Part shown: piece after piece, positions 1 to 11,230 of the stretch
Layout of the letters: every line of letters starts with the position of its first letter
How positions within the stretch are numbered: position 1 is the first letter of the stretch
Source of the DNA: Pagrus major
Lineage: Eukaryota; Chordata; Actinopteri; Spariformes; Sparidae
Direction of reading: 5' to 3'
Length of the DNA stretch: 64,000 nucleotides
NCBI RefSeq assembly: GCF_040436345.1
Contig: NC_133223.1
Coordinates: forward strand, 13,025,613-13,089,612
Translations under genes and position numbers: made by a program
Notes under the pieces: generated by a model
The model's database searches: none
What the model was told of the DNA's origin: nothing
Seen by the model: only the letters and a program-made list of their open reading frames with translations

Positions 1-59
1 CGAACATGGAGGAGACTCGGTGTGGGGGATCCATCTCAGGAAGCTGATTTTGAGTTAAC

Positions 60-450
60 AGATTCAAACAGAGCTGAGGGGAGAATGACCTTGATGAAGA
101 TCTGGTCATTGTGACCAGAGAGAGATTGTGATCTGGAGAGAGATGACCCATGACCAAGGACTTGAATGCTTTGATCTGAGATGTCCAGTCTGGCAGCTGT
201 TGACGCTTTGCCAATGCGGAAAGAATGAAATTGAAATGAGAGCTTGCTTGTATAGATCCTTGTAAAACCAGAACCACGTGGCCATTCTCCCTGATTTGGA
301 GAGAAAGAGTGGGTCTTGAGATGAGGCCTTAGCAGCAGACCTGATGTATTTGCTCAGCAGATCACATTGGAAATATAGCAACTCATATGGGCGGAGACAG
401 AACAGAAATATAAAGAAAGATGTAGATGGGGAATGATGCTGCAAGCTCAT
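60..450 (-). pseudogene. tyrosine recombinase remnant of a YR (DIRS/Ngaro-like) retroelement
   Basis: Read on the minus strand, the segment contains PLFLSKSGRMATWFWF (upstream part, inside the frame 450-106). In a different frame it then contains HSFRIG at 210-227, followed by STAARLDISDQSIQVLG and GSS (141-158). HSFRIG carries the H-x-x-R catalytic pair of tyrosine recombinases, and the downstream (L)G-x-x-SS stretch matches the usual LGRWSS box with the W replaced. The two parts are in different frames, and no clear catalytic tyrosine follows, so the gene is broken. Assignment to a DIRS/Ngaro-type element, rather than a Crypton, rests on the gag-like zinc knuckle found upstream on the same strand. 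No reverse transcriptase was recognised between them. Confidence 0.6.
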
Positions 451-590
451 TGGTTTTACTTCTCTGAAGTATGAATTGCAATGTCAGATAGACTTGGGTG
501 AAGGGGGGAACAGCTAGACGTTCCGAAACACCCCCACTCCGACACACCGCTGTTCCAAATCCGACTTTCAAGTCCCAATTACTTCCCAAT

Positions 591-613
591 AGGGTTAGGG
601 TTAGGGTTAGGGT
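591..613 (+). repeat. short interstitial TTAGGG run
   Basis: Three and a half copies of TTAGGG interrupt the element remnant, followed by a degenerate unit (gtcagg). It is flanked on both sides by cccaatag-like sequence, suggesting a simple-repeat patch inside a transposon and not a chromosome end. Confidence 0.8.
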
Positions 614-1059
614 CAGGGGTTCCCCAATAGCCTTTTCGGAATAGCGGGGTCTTTAGAAAAAATGGGAAACCACGCCATTACGAAGAATGGAAGTCTATTT
701 TCGGAACAGCAGGGTTTTGGAAAGGCAGGGTGTAACCGGTGAAGGGAAGGATTCTAGGTAGATGTAGCTGGGGGAATCCAAGCACCACTTGAAACTGAAA
801 AAAGCCGGCAAGAACATGGATTTTACTGCGTAAGCAGAGAAGATCAGAAGCGAGTGGTAAGTGTCTTGCTGTGAGAGTGGTTTCCTGTGTTTGCAATCCT
901 TTGAATTAGGCCTGGCCAATATGACTAACAAGTCTATCACAATAGTGAAGTCTATACTGTATAGGTTATATTGTAATTATATTAACACAACAATGATAAA
1001 CACACAAAATTGCTGGTGCAATGGATTGTGATGCTGACCTCTTTGTCTTATGCAGCTGC

Positions 1060-1158
1060 AGTGTCTCTTGGCTTGTAGGTAGAGCAAACAGGCCTGGTGG
1101 CAGAGCAGGAGCGGCCAGAGCCGGCCTTTCCGCTCTACCTAACAAACCCAGAGACACT
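1060..1158. repeat. imperfect palindrome, ~26-bp arms
   Basis: The left arm at 1060-1085 (agtgtctc ... aggtagagc) is the inverted complement of the right arm at 1132-1158 (gctctacct ... gagacact), with a few mismatches and one extra base. The GC-rich loop also contains a shorter inverted pair (aggcctggtggc / gccggcct), so the whole stretch could fold as one long hairpin. It may be the termini of a tiny inverted-repeat transposon or a structured RNA. No known RNA gene was recognised. Confidence 0.6.
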
Positions 1159-1553
1159 CCGGCAGTGAAGAGCGGCTCCGGGGGATGCGTGAAAGGTATA
1201 AGAATAATTTGGACTGGAATTTGAAAGCGCTAGTGACGACTGCTTTAGAATGTCAAGCTCCATCGGCTGCCAAATGGATTAAGATTATTAAAATTGTCAG
1301 ATTAAGATTAAGATTGTCTTTATTTATCCCACAATGGGGAAATTCACATGTTATGGCGTGGTTGATGATTGCATATTTTAAGGAAGAAATCTGTACTAGA
1401 AATGATGCTGTCAATTCATGGAATGAGCGAGCAGTGAGGGGAAGAAAAGTCTATTATGAGCTTTTTTTGCCAGTGTATCCAACTGGCAAAACCTGTTGGG
1501 CTGATTTGGAAGACTGGGAAAGGTGGGTTGTATACCTCTTGAGCACTGGCCAT

Positions 1554-1895
1554 TTACATAAGTGTACGGAAATGCTCTGCTATCGGGTTGTAGGGGCAGC
1601 TATTCCTTGCATGGGCACCTTTGCAGAAGGTGCAGGTGTGCAGAAGGTGGCAGTTAGAAAGGGTACGGCCCAGGTGGTTGAAATGCTGCACATCATCCTG
1701 CCTCTCTGGTAGGAAATTGTTGATGCCTCTTGGTATGGGAACATTAACAGAAGGGCATATGTCAACAGGCCTGGGAATGATGGGAGCAGGGGGTGCACCT
1801 GACAATAAATGGTTGACGACTGGAGGGTAGTCGGAAGAGGGGTGGCCAATTGAGAAGGATCTCTGAGCTGTGAAGATGCTAAAGTTCTGAATCAA
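1554..1895 (-). pseudogene. gag-like zinc-knuckle fragment of the same YR element
   Basis: A 113-codon minus-strand open frame ends with a cysteine/histidine cluster, NCHLLHTCTFCKGAHARNSC. The core CTFCKGAHARNSC (1596-1634) has spacing C-x2-C-x3-H-x4-C, close to the retroviral-type knuckle, and is preceded by an FNxxGR-like stretch. This arrangement (FN-x-G, two cysteines, H-x-C, C-x3-H-x4-C-P) is what I associate with the protein encoded upstream of the recombinase in YR retroelements. The plus-strand 175-codon frame over the same DNA is its shadow. Only 1.1 kb separates it from the recombinase remnant, too little for a full RT-RNase H, so the copy is internally deleted or non-autonomous. 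Confidence 0.5.
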
Positions 1896-4342
1896 GGGTT
1901 CTCCGGTATGTTCTCTATTTCAACTGGTAAAGCCACACTGCTGCCTGGGTAGAGAGGAGAACATGGTAGCTGTAAAAACTGGTCCTTCCGAAATGTAAAG
2001 CCATGTCGAGTATGACTTAAAAAAATAAACCACCTTAAATATTTAACCAACTTGGTTAACTTGTAGCGCGCCCCCTTGCGTTGCTGGATGGAGTTCTTAG
2101 GTTACTGTGTCCGCTGTACAGAAATACTGGAAGGTGCTGTCTACAGCTAAAGGAAGGGTAGAGAAAGGGATGGTGGGATGAAATGTGTGTGTGCATGAGG
2201 ATGCATGTTGAAACAAGCTGAAAAAGGTCAGACACAGAGGGAAATATGACCTTGCCTCAGGCCCCAGGCCCTGGAGTGGGTGAAGACACTGTGACATCAG
2301 GTGTGAGAATCCCAGAGATGAATGACCCTGGCGAGGATGCCACAAGGCTCTGTCACTGGAGTATTGATGGAGGCTGAGTAAGTTGATACAGGCTGGCTTT
2401 ATTGCATAAGAGCATGTTGGAGATGGTCTTGGTCCAGTCTATAATGTTGGGTTCAGATTTTGGGTATTAAGACATTCGATGTGAGGAGGAGGGCTCACCA
2501 TGAGTGCACCGTGGTGTTTGCCTGAAATCTGTGCTTGAGGGAGGCAGATCAAAAGAGCATTGAAGCCAGATCCAGCGGCTATGCCTATGGCAAACACAAT
2601 TCTCGGCCCTCACAGACAGATGAGAGAAAACATTGGCTAAATCCGGAGTAGGAGAAATCTTGTTACGGGAGCTGTAGTAAAGATGCCCACAAGGTCGATT
2701 TATGTGCACCACAGAGCGCAAGCATCTCCGCCGGAAAGTTTGGCTACGCTCTGACTGATGTGGGAATATGATGGCTGGAGGAGAATCACTTTGAAAAAGA
2801 TCATTCCCAGAATCGGACAGATTGAGTTCAGATCCACAGTGAGTTGATTTGTTGGTGAGATTGAAGTTAGCGTTGAGACAAACAGGACAGGATGGGTTTT
2901 AAGTAGGGTTGGCAGGTAATCTTAGGTGTGGTTGAGGCGTGGTCCTGCTTCCGAACCTAAGTATGTGTTGTGTGTAGTTTGTCTTCAGTTGTGTTTTTCA
3001 CTGTCACTGTCTTGTGTTTCAATGTTTTGTGCTGTTTGGGCAGATTCAAGCAGAGTACATTCACATCCACAAGTGATGAGTGGAATATTATTACAAAATA
3101 AAAAAGACAAAATTCTTTCTTGTATCTTCTTAAATCTCTCCGGATAAGAATAGAACATCATAGTGTTTCACATTGGGTGTTCTCAAATGATGTACGACAT
3201 ACATGGGCATACAGTATACTGTGTGTACCAGGAGTTGATATATTGGACAAATTTATCATCCTCCCTGGTTTTCATCCATGCATTAATAAATCCATGAAAA
3301 TTCTGTCTGAACATATTCTCATGCGTGCTAACTCTGCTTAGTAGTCCGTCTGTGCCAGCGGTACACAGTGTGCTCTAGTTAGTAGTGATGCTGTGTGTTT
3401 GTACTGTAGGCTTCATGTGCCGCAGATAAAACGCAAACACGTCCTAGTTGGTCCAGACAGAATTAAACATCAGTGGGAAATGTGTGAAGGCTCCGAGCCC
3501 TGCCGACTGAGCCGCCTCTTTCCTTTAATCAAAAGAAAATTGCCGGCAGCATCGGTGCCAAGCAAAATCATTGTAGATGAATGTCCAATCAGGGAAACAT
3601 GGTATACGATTAATTATATGTGAAATAAAAAGATGAGTGAGGGGAGATGAGGCCACTTTTACGACTGTGTTGAGCATGTTTCTGTGTCTGTACTGTGTTC
3701 TGCCTGTGACCTGAATGTTAACATGTTTATGTTTAGGTCTCACCAATGAGCATTACCAGGATGACACACGACTCTTTGGAGGTACTCGCCCTCAGTCTTT
3801 TCCTCTTGTATCAGCTGCTGTCATTTGCTGCTCTTAGGAAGTTTCAAAGAGTCGCTCATAAGTGGCGCCGGTGTGTGATCTGAAGCATCGGGCCCAGTTC
3901 AAAAGACAACGACTCAGCTTAATCTTAGAGCCTGTGCAGCTTTATCAAACATTCCCATGTCGTGCAGCATTTAACTTTGTCTGTGGGTCTGCCGTCTATA
4001 GTGTGCATAGAATAACACTTTACACTGCAGCAGAACAAGACACATACTCAACTGAACAAACACCATGCTTTTAGACATGTATTTATACACATTAACACAC
4101 ATGATAAAATGCAGTCTAAAAGAGGTGTAATTTGACCAGATATTGTGGACAGCAAAATACCTACCTGTCATTGTCTTGTGTTTGTGTCTGTTGTATGTTC
4201 ACCCGTCATTGTTAAGTGTTGCAGTCCTGTCTTCATTAAATCATACTGGATGTACATGCCTCTACAATTATGCCACTCTTATGTCTTATTCATTTTTGTG
4301 TTGTTTTTTTTCCTTTACCTTTTACCTGTACCCTCCCTGCAG

Positions 4343-5064
4343 CCTACATAGAGGATGTTGCACGCTGTGTGGACCAGAGCAAACGCCTCATTATAGTTAT
4401 GACGCCCAACTACGTGGTGCGGCGAGGCTGGAGCATCTTTGAGCTGGAGACGCGGCTGCGCAACATGCTGGTGACTGGCGAGATCAAAGTCATCCTGATC
4501 GAGTGTGCCGAGTTGCGCGGCATCATGAACTACCAGGAAGTGGAGGCCCTCAAGCATACCATTAAAACCCTTACAGTCATCAAGTGGCATGGCACCAAGA
4601 GCAACAAGCTCAGCTCCAAGTTCTGGAAGCAGCTGCAGTACGAGATGCCGTTCAGGCGCACAGAGCCCATGCTCACCCACGAGCCGGCGCTGGACGTCAG
4701 CGAGCAGGGCCCGTTTGGAGAGCTGCAGACCGTCTCCGCCATCTCCATGGCAGCAGCCACCTCCACCGCCATGGCGACCGCCCACCCCGAGCTGCGTTCC
4801 TCTTTCCACAACACCTACCACACCACGATGAGGCAGAAACACTACTACCGCAGCTACGAGTATGACATTCCCCCTGGAGGGACCCTGCCACCTCTCTCCT
4901 CTCTGGGGAACCAGCACACCTACTGCAACATCCCACTAACACTGCTGAACGGACAGAGGCCTCCTGGGAAGAGCCGAGAGCACAGCCTGGAGGAGGCACA
5001 CGCTAACAACGCCATGCTCCCTCTGCTGCCGAGAGAAACCAGCATCTCCAGCGTCATCTGGTAA
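4343..5064 (+). CDS. il1rapl1: IL1RAPL1, last coding exon (C-terminal TIR half and cytoplasmic tail)
   Basis: This is the final coding exon of interleukin-1 receptor accessory protein-like 1, a single-pass synaptic adhesion receptor of the IL-1R family (it binds PTP-delta in trans and organises excitatory synapses). The exon starts after the acceptor at 4342 with two bases completing a codon, then [13 protein letters not shown]. It encodes the second half of the TIR domain, including [19 protein letters not shown] and the FW box ([14 protein letters not shown] at 4621-4626). A tail of roughly 150 residues follows that is found only in IL1RAPL1/2 and is reported to contact NCS-1. It ends in TSISSVIW and a TAA. 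The tail contains [15 protein letters not shown] and [13 protein letters not shown], which match IL1RAPL1 and not IL1RAPL2; adjacency to nr0b1 agrees. About 239 residues are encoded here; the rest of the gene is off the left edge. Which teleost paralogue (1a or 1b) cannot be decided. Confidence 0.97.
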
Positions 5065-6875
5065 TGATGAACAGACGCGGCATCGGCTGCGGGGAGATCA
5101 GTCAGGATCAGACATGGCTGGGCTCAGTCTGGTAGCTCTTAGGAACAGAGATTATGGTCGTGATGGTGGCGAAAAGTGTTTTGGATCCCTTCGGTTCCAA
5201 CTGTAGTTGACTGGCAGAAAGTGATGGAGATACAGAAGTTTTTGGACACAGTTTTCCCTTGTTTTTTTCAAGCGGACAGCGCCTCTATTACAGAGGCTGT
5301 TTTCTATATGGAACTACAGGAGATATAATGAAAGCACTGTTTCATCAACTAGCGAGATACGGACTTGCAAGAACTCCACATTAAAGAACCAACACACTAT
5401 GGCAATTGTTCACACACCTGCATACACACACACACAAATGTGCATACATAAAAAACAAAAGGAAAACAGGGTCTTGTACATATATTTCAATTTATTTGTA
5501 GCATCAGTGTTTTCCTGTTTTGTTCTTTTGTTTGTTCTATTCAATCATGTTTGTTGCCTTCTCTACTGTAGGACTTTGCTTTAACTTGTTATACAGAGTT
5601 GTATATTTTTTATTGTTTTCTCTTTTTAGTTTGTTTTTTTATTCTTCTTTCGATGCGCTTGTTTGGAAAGCCAGTATGTCATGTACCTGCGCTGTTGTGT
5701 TTTCTTTTTGTTTGTTTGTTTTTCAAAATCTTTGTGTAGTTTAAGAGAACATTTTTTAACACTTTTGGAATTGCCTGGACATTTCAGGAGCTTCAAGAAG
5801 CTGAAACTTCTTTTTGTTTACCTGTAAAAGGTGTATCTAGTTTAAAAGGAAACTCTCTTTTAAAAAATCATAGAATATGCAAAAAGAAGGAGGAGCTGGC
5901 AAAAACATACAGTCCTGTGGGACCGAGAATGAGGAGCAGTTGGGGGGGGGCGTACTAGTCCTCTCCAATCAGACAGACCGATAGACTGGCAGATCTCTCT
6001 CTAAAGCTTCATATTTTCTATTGAAACAAACAGCCTTGCTGTTTTAGAGTGATAGTGAAATGCCTCACCTTAAAAAGAAATCTGTAGATTATTTTGAAAA
6101 GAATTCTATTTTTATAACAGAAGAGTTTGCTTGAGAAGTCATACTTATTTGCATTTCATCCACCATAGAAAGGGGATTTGTGTATAAGTGTTATGCTGGT
6201 TTTGTACACTTGCAACGTGGTTCCTGGTTTGTCAAGAGATTAAGGTGGCTTTTGAATCCCACATGAAAAAAATATGTCCTCTACTGTTCTAGATTCAAAA
6301 GTGAAGCATTTTCAATGTTTTGGTTTTTAAAACATAATATTATTCCCATCCTGATAATTACTTTGGTTCATATGGATAGTTCATGTTTAAGGAAAGAAAA
6401 GAATACATTTGTGTTTTGAAAGACTTTTTAAATATATTTGAAGGTGTGATTTTTGAGTATGCATAGCAAATAGATATGTATTCTATATATAATATAGATA
6501 TTTATATAAATATATAAACACGATTTTCACTTGGAAAGAAATGTCTATCTTTATAGAAACACAATCATTATCAGTTGCCCTTACTTTCTCACTGCACATT
6601 AAAAACATTGATTTCCTCTTGATGTTTTCCCTTTTGTGTCCAACACTGCTTACACTCCTAAAATCCACATTTATAGTCAGATTAATGGCATGTTCATCAC
6701 ACTCTGTGACTTCACTGGTCACAACAGTTGACTAATGGGTGGGAAATTGAGTTTGTCAGTTTGAATCAGTGATCCAGCAGCCCTAGGGAAAGTGAACAAC
6801 CATCAGTGTCTGGAGATGCTGCTGAAATGCCTCTAAACATTACAGAAATAAACTCAGCCTTCATGTGCCAACTCC
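5065..6875 (+). other. il1rapl1: il1rapl1 3' UTR (inferred extent)
   Basis: AT-rich, frame-poor sequence follows the stop codon without obvious transposon ends, as expected of a long 3' UTR. The first well-placed AATAAA I find is at 6847-6852. The true cleavage site is not visible, and the UTR could end earlier at a variant signal in the AT-rich tract near 6480-6525. Confidence 0.5.
6847..6852 (+). promoter_or_regulatory. il1rapl1: candidate poly(A) signal of il1rapl1
   Basis: AATAAA about 1.8 kb after the il1rapl1 stop codon. It is a candidate only; other A/T-rich hexamers occur upstream. Confidence 0.35.
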
Positions 6876-7086
6876 ACTTGTCAAGCACAACACAACAAGG
6901 CTATAGTTGTAGAACAAGAGAGTGTGAATGCACTGTTTGCATGTGCGTACCAATTTCTCTCCATCTGCCCTCTCTGATTAATTTCAAAATAGCTACAGGT
7001 TATTAAAAGACAGTTTGCTTCTTCTTTTTTTGGTATTCATTACGTACACATAGACACACAGAGATGCATATTTTATTTTTTTATTT

Positions 7087-7711
7087 AAAGGTGTCATTTG
7101 TAAAACAAATCTGTCCAGCATAATGACTTACATTCCACTCTGTAGTATTGCTGTTGCTATCTTGGAGCTAAGTGGCCCTATTACCTAACAGGAGTCTGCC
7201 CGTACCACAACCACCAGAGGGGGGATCACGACGGTCAACAGGGCTCAGCTCAACCGCGCTCAGCTGCCTCATAGTGAACATGACAAACAACCTCTGAGAC
7301 CAACAGACGGCAGTTTGAAGACCGAGGACACAGTACAGAGGGGATCGACAATGGCTCGGATCACGACTATGACTCCGGGGATAAGAGGCTTGACGCAGCA
7401 GGGAGTGAGTTTGAGTGAAGTGTTTTATGATGAGTTAACGAAGCAATTAAGCTTATCTTGGTTTGGAAAAAGAGAGAGACTTGAAATCAGACAGTGTCCA
7501 GTTGTATTTCCATGATTAGTAAGGAAAATACTCTACTAAAGTATCACCTCTTGCCATGAAATATGATATGAGGAGACAAGACAGGCTGGGGCTAGCTGGT
7601 TAGCATGCTAACTTCAGTAGACATTTCTGCAGCACAGTACATAAGTGTCTGTTGACAATGTTAGTTAAATTATTGAATGTTTTAAACTAAAAACTAATAA
7701 TTGTCTCTTTA
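7087..7711. mobile_element. MITE copy C (AAAGGTG-family)
   Basis: Starts with aaaggtgtcatttgtaaaac and shares internal blocks with the copies at 8493-9079 and 26685-27196: a segment on cctctgagaccaacaga (about 7290) and the block ctagctggttagcatgctaa (about 7592). The right end is poorly preserved, so its coordinate is approximate. Confidence 0.55.
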
Positions 7712-8492
7712 ACTATTCTTTTTTATTTGTCTGCCTTCCTCATAGCTGCTCAACTTTTTCGCTGGGTGCTCCCCATGTCTCATTAATTTATGATATTTGA
7801 AATATATTCCAAAGTTCACTAGAAGCTAATATGTTGTTTGAGCAGTCTGTTCATCAAGAGGGTATCTTCCAAAGATCTTTTTTTTTTTTTTGGTAAAAGA
7901 AAAATGTGCTCTTTGTGATTCCTCACACTGTGTTTCCATGCTGAGCTACTGTGGACAGACAGCCACCCAGAGAATAACTATTTGTACTAAAAGGACAGTA
8001 ATTTTGGTAGATACGTACTTGATTTGTTCAGACTGTTGATGCATCATATCATCTGTGGTTTAACAATTTTGCACAGAATGTAATCAGCGTATTTTGTCCC
8101 CGATCACTTATATTTGAAAGTGCACTGAGAGGAGATCTTGTATGAACAGGAGGGATGACTACGGTAACAATTTTCACACTTTGGGTTGGTAGGTCATGCC
8201 AGCCATCAAACCAAAGCATCAATATTTGTCAACCTGCACGGGACCGAGACTCAACAATAAGCTGTCTTACAAAGTGCAACTTTAAAATTTGCTGATGTAA
8301 ACATTGTAACTCTTCTTCAGTCTGTGTGAGATAAGGACCAGCACTCATTTTAATTTCTGTGTGGACTTTCACTGCCTGGTCAACAAACATGAAAACCCAT
8401 TGGTCAGTCTTGTACGCACAGCAATTTCTTGGCACAGCTCTACAGAGAAAATAGCACATATTAGTTTAACACTAATAGCTAATGAGGCTAGC

Positions 8493-9079
8493 TTTAAAGT
8501 TGTCATTTGTCCAGAACCATAAGGGGCAGCATGACTGCTTAGTGCTGCTCAGTATACTAGTCTTGCTACTGTTTTCTGTTGCTATCTTTGGGTGAAGCGA
8601 CTAGCTTCCATTAGCATGTAGCTCAGTAAGCTGTGGAGCCAAGGGGCCCTATTACTCCCTGGACGAGAAGATACAGCAGGCGGGAACAGAAATGGCATGA
8701 AGTGGCTGAGAGTTGGGCATCAAACAGAGTGTAGAGCCAGAATATTTCCACATCTTACTGTGCAGTGCAAATTTATTTCAACCAAACCAGAGGTAAAAGA
8801 GAGAAAATTAATTTCAGATGGTGTACGGTTTTATTTTTATTTTTTAGTAAAGAAAATAGGTGTCAAAATAGTTTCTTTCTTGACATTTGGTGAGTTAATT
8901 TTGTTGACTTTTTAGACCAAGTAGAGAGATTTCTGCTTTTCCATCTCCCAGCTGAAACTACGGGGGCAATCCAACTATCAACTTTTACAGTACAAAGTGG
9001 TATTAAGACACTGGATGGGCCAGGGCTAGCTGGTTAGCATGCTAACTTCTGGCCATATCTTACAAACTGCTCCTTTAAA
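8493..9079. mobile_element. MITE copy D (AAAGGTG-family)
   Basis: The left end (tttaaagttgtcatttgtcc) and the right end (cttacaaactgctcctttaaa) are degenerate inverted complements. Internally it shares ttgctatctttgg and ctagctggttagcatgctaa with copy C. No open frame, so non-autonomous. Confidence 0.6.
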
Positions 9080-10329
9080 AGCTTTTACAAACATTTCTGA
9101 CATTTGTCTAAATGCAATGAGGTCATCACATCCTGTCTTCCAATCCAACATAATACCATGATAGCTGTGTCATTAGATTACATTTTTGACAGATTAATAC
9201 ATCGCTGTGCTCTGTGCATCTTTCCATGGGCACAATCCTCACATACTGGCACAGTGCTGACATCAAAGCCTGAATTTATATGCCGAGGAGAGGCCCGCCA
9301 ACAAATAAGAATACACAACACAAAACTAAATATGACGGTTATTATCCTGGCAAGTGGAATCAACAATAAAACTCTGTTACACTGATTTAGGGGTCTCCGA
9401 GGCCTTGTGGTGTACAACACTTGCCATGTAATCACCATTTCCCTGGTTGGATAGTGGCTGGGGACTTTTGCTGCCTGGTATGCCCCCTTGCTCCCTTGAC
9501 ATGCTCCCCCTGTGTCTCTTCTGTCAGACAGAGGCAGAAATGGCAAAGATAAACCTTTTAAAAAAGTGCTGATAAAGGAAAGAGTTTGGCTTGAAGCCAA
9601 AGAGTCTCATTTGATGCCTGACTTTTGCCTGGCAACGTAAACACAGCGTCGGCTGAGTGCTGCCAAACAGTGCCATCTCCTGGGGATTCACAATACCTAC
9701 AAGCGGTGTTTGTGATTGAACGCTGGTAAACACAGAAACAGAAAGCCAATTTACTGACGATCCTGCCAATCCCAGGAGAGAACAGAGAAAAAGAAAAACT
9801 GGGGCAGAGTAAAAAATAAATAAATTAAAAAAAAACAGGGACTCAGTAACAAGCAGATGAAGGGAGAACGTGAGTGAAAGACAGAGTTTGCCACTATAAA
9901 GGACTTTCTGTGGGCATTTATGTTGGTGCCAGGGAGCAGAAAAACAATCTGTGAAGCGCAGATGGTTCCAGACTATGTAAACATTCAGAAAAGAGCAGAT
10001 ATAACTGCGTCAATGAAAATTTAAATCACCCACAAACCAGTGGAATTTACTTTGGCTGTTAATAAAGATGCCAACAGTTGGAGGGCATGCACACACATGC
10101 AAGAAGCACACATGACATGTTGTCACCCACAAGTCGAGCTGGTTACTGTTGCATGTTGGCAGCCTCCTGCCAGACAGCTGGGGTTTTATTAGCAGACACA
10201 GGATTAATAGACTCTATTACCCAGAGCAATTAAGGACTTAATTGGTGAGAAAATAGGCCCCATCGAGAGGGAACATGTAGGGGAGACCGACAGAAATAAT
10301 CATATCTTCAGAGCAAAGTCCACAGTGGC

Positions 10330-10331
<2 letters not shown>

Positions 10332-10407
<76 letters not shown>
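10332..10407 (+). repeat. (TG)38 microsatellite
   Basis: Uninterrupted dinucleotide run of 76 bp. All long frames over it are artefacts of the repeat. Confidence 0.98.
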
Positions 10408-10408
<1 letters not shown>

Positions 10409-10789
10409 TTTTTGTCCTTCATGTAATGCCTTATCAGACCACCGGGAGGTGTGTGAGAGTTATCAGACAATGGTCTCACATGAACATCCAGCTGGTATCT
10501 GGTGTTTTCTGGGGCTCTGCTTGTCGTTGTGTTCATCTCCTTCCTTCCTGTGGCATTTCAACTGCATGTAGTCATTCTCTTCAAAGCCACTGCTACTTTG
10601 AGACACACTTGAAATCCCGAGCGGCTCTCATAAATATCAGGTCATTGAGTTTGTTGTTGAGAACTGGAGGCTGCAATGTGATAAAACAAAAAATATATAA
10701 TAATAATAATACTGGAGGATCCATTGGGCTGTTTTTAGTATTTCATTTTTTTTAATTCATCATAATGCTGAACAGCAGATGCTCTAACA

Positions 10790-11230
10790 CAGGGATGGCC
10801 AAACTTTTTCTCTTGGAGGGCCAAAATTGAAACTTAATTGAGGGTCACAAAGCAAACATGGATATAGCAAAATGGTCCTAATGGTCCTTCCAAGTTCCCT
10901 TAATTTACTGACTTCCTGTGGCAAATATCACTCTGCCTCTGCCTTTACCTCACAAAAACAGCATACACAGCTATAATCATCATAATGTTTCTAAAGCTTG
11001 TGACCCCTTTGGACAAAATACAACGATGGTGAAATAAAGAAAACTATAATAACTATATAGAAACAGATCATCTTCTCGCGGATGGTCTAATTTGCTTATG
11101 TAGGTCATCAGTGCATAAGTGTGTTCAAATTATTATTATTATATATTTTTTATAGAAATGTCTGGTTGGTCACCTAAGCAACCTTATGTGGGACAATTCT
11201 GGCCTGTGGACCCCACTTTGGGCAGCCCTG
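10790..11230. mobile_element. hAT-type non-autonomous element
   Basis: The left end CAGGGATGGCCAAACTT and right end ACTTTGGGCAGCCCTG are imperfect inverted repeats of the CAGGG...CCCTG class used by hAT elements. The 8-bp flanks are ctctaaca and ctctattg, five of eight identical, consistent with a decayed 8-bp target duplication. No transposase frame is present. Confidence 0.8.

Larger units (their letters stand above)
1..4342 (+). other. il1rapl1: last intron of il1rapl1 (3' part)
   Basis: The whole stretch lies upstream of the acceptor (ccctccctgcag) at 4331-4342. I looked for the preceding TIR-domain exon, which should encode the segment before TYIEDVARC, and did not find it, so it lies left of the window. 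The intron holds a decayed tyrosine-recombinase element on the minus strand (about 60-1900), a short telomere-like TTAGGG run (591-613) and a strong imperfect hairpin (1060-1158). From 2000 to 4300 I see no recognisable coding sequence. Confidence 0.85.

Noticed and set aside
591-613. Chromosome end or telomere
   Set aside because: Only about 3.5 TTAGGG units, inside an intron of il1rapl1 and flanked by transposon sequence.
1185-1712. 175-codon plus-strand open frame
   Set aside because: It is antisense to the zinc-knuckle fragment of the YR element, has no known motif and no splice or promoter support.
3738-3784. Possible upstream il1rapl1 exon after a tttag acceptor
   Set aside because: The translated peptide (LTNEHYQDDTRLFGG) does not resemble any TIR segment expected before TYIEDVARC.
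4315-4917. 200-codon minus-strand frame over the il1rapl1 exon
   Set aside because: Shadow of a GC-rich coding exon; the plus-strand TIR homology explains the openness.
4343-5064. IL1RAPL2 as the identity of the TIR exon
   Set aside because: Tail sequence ([16 protein letters not shown]) and the neighbour nr0b1 fit IL1RAPL1; IL1RAPL2 differs in this tail.
10333-10755. 140-codon frame beginning with Cys-Val repeats
   Set aside because: Translation of a (TG)n microsatellite running into unremarkable sequence.
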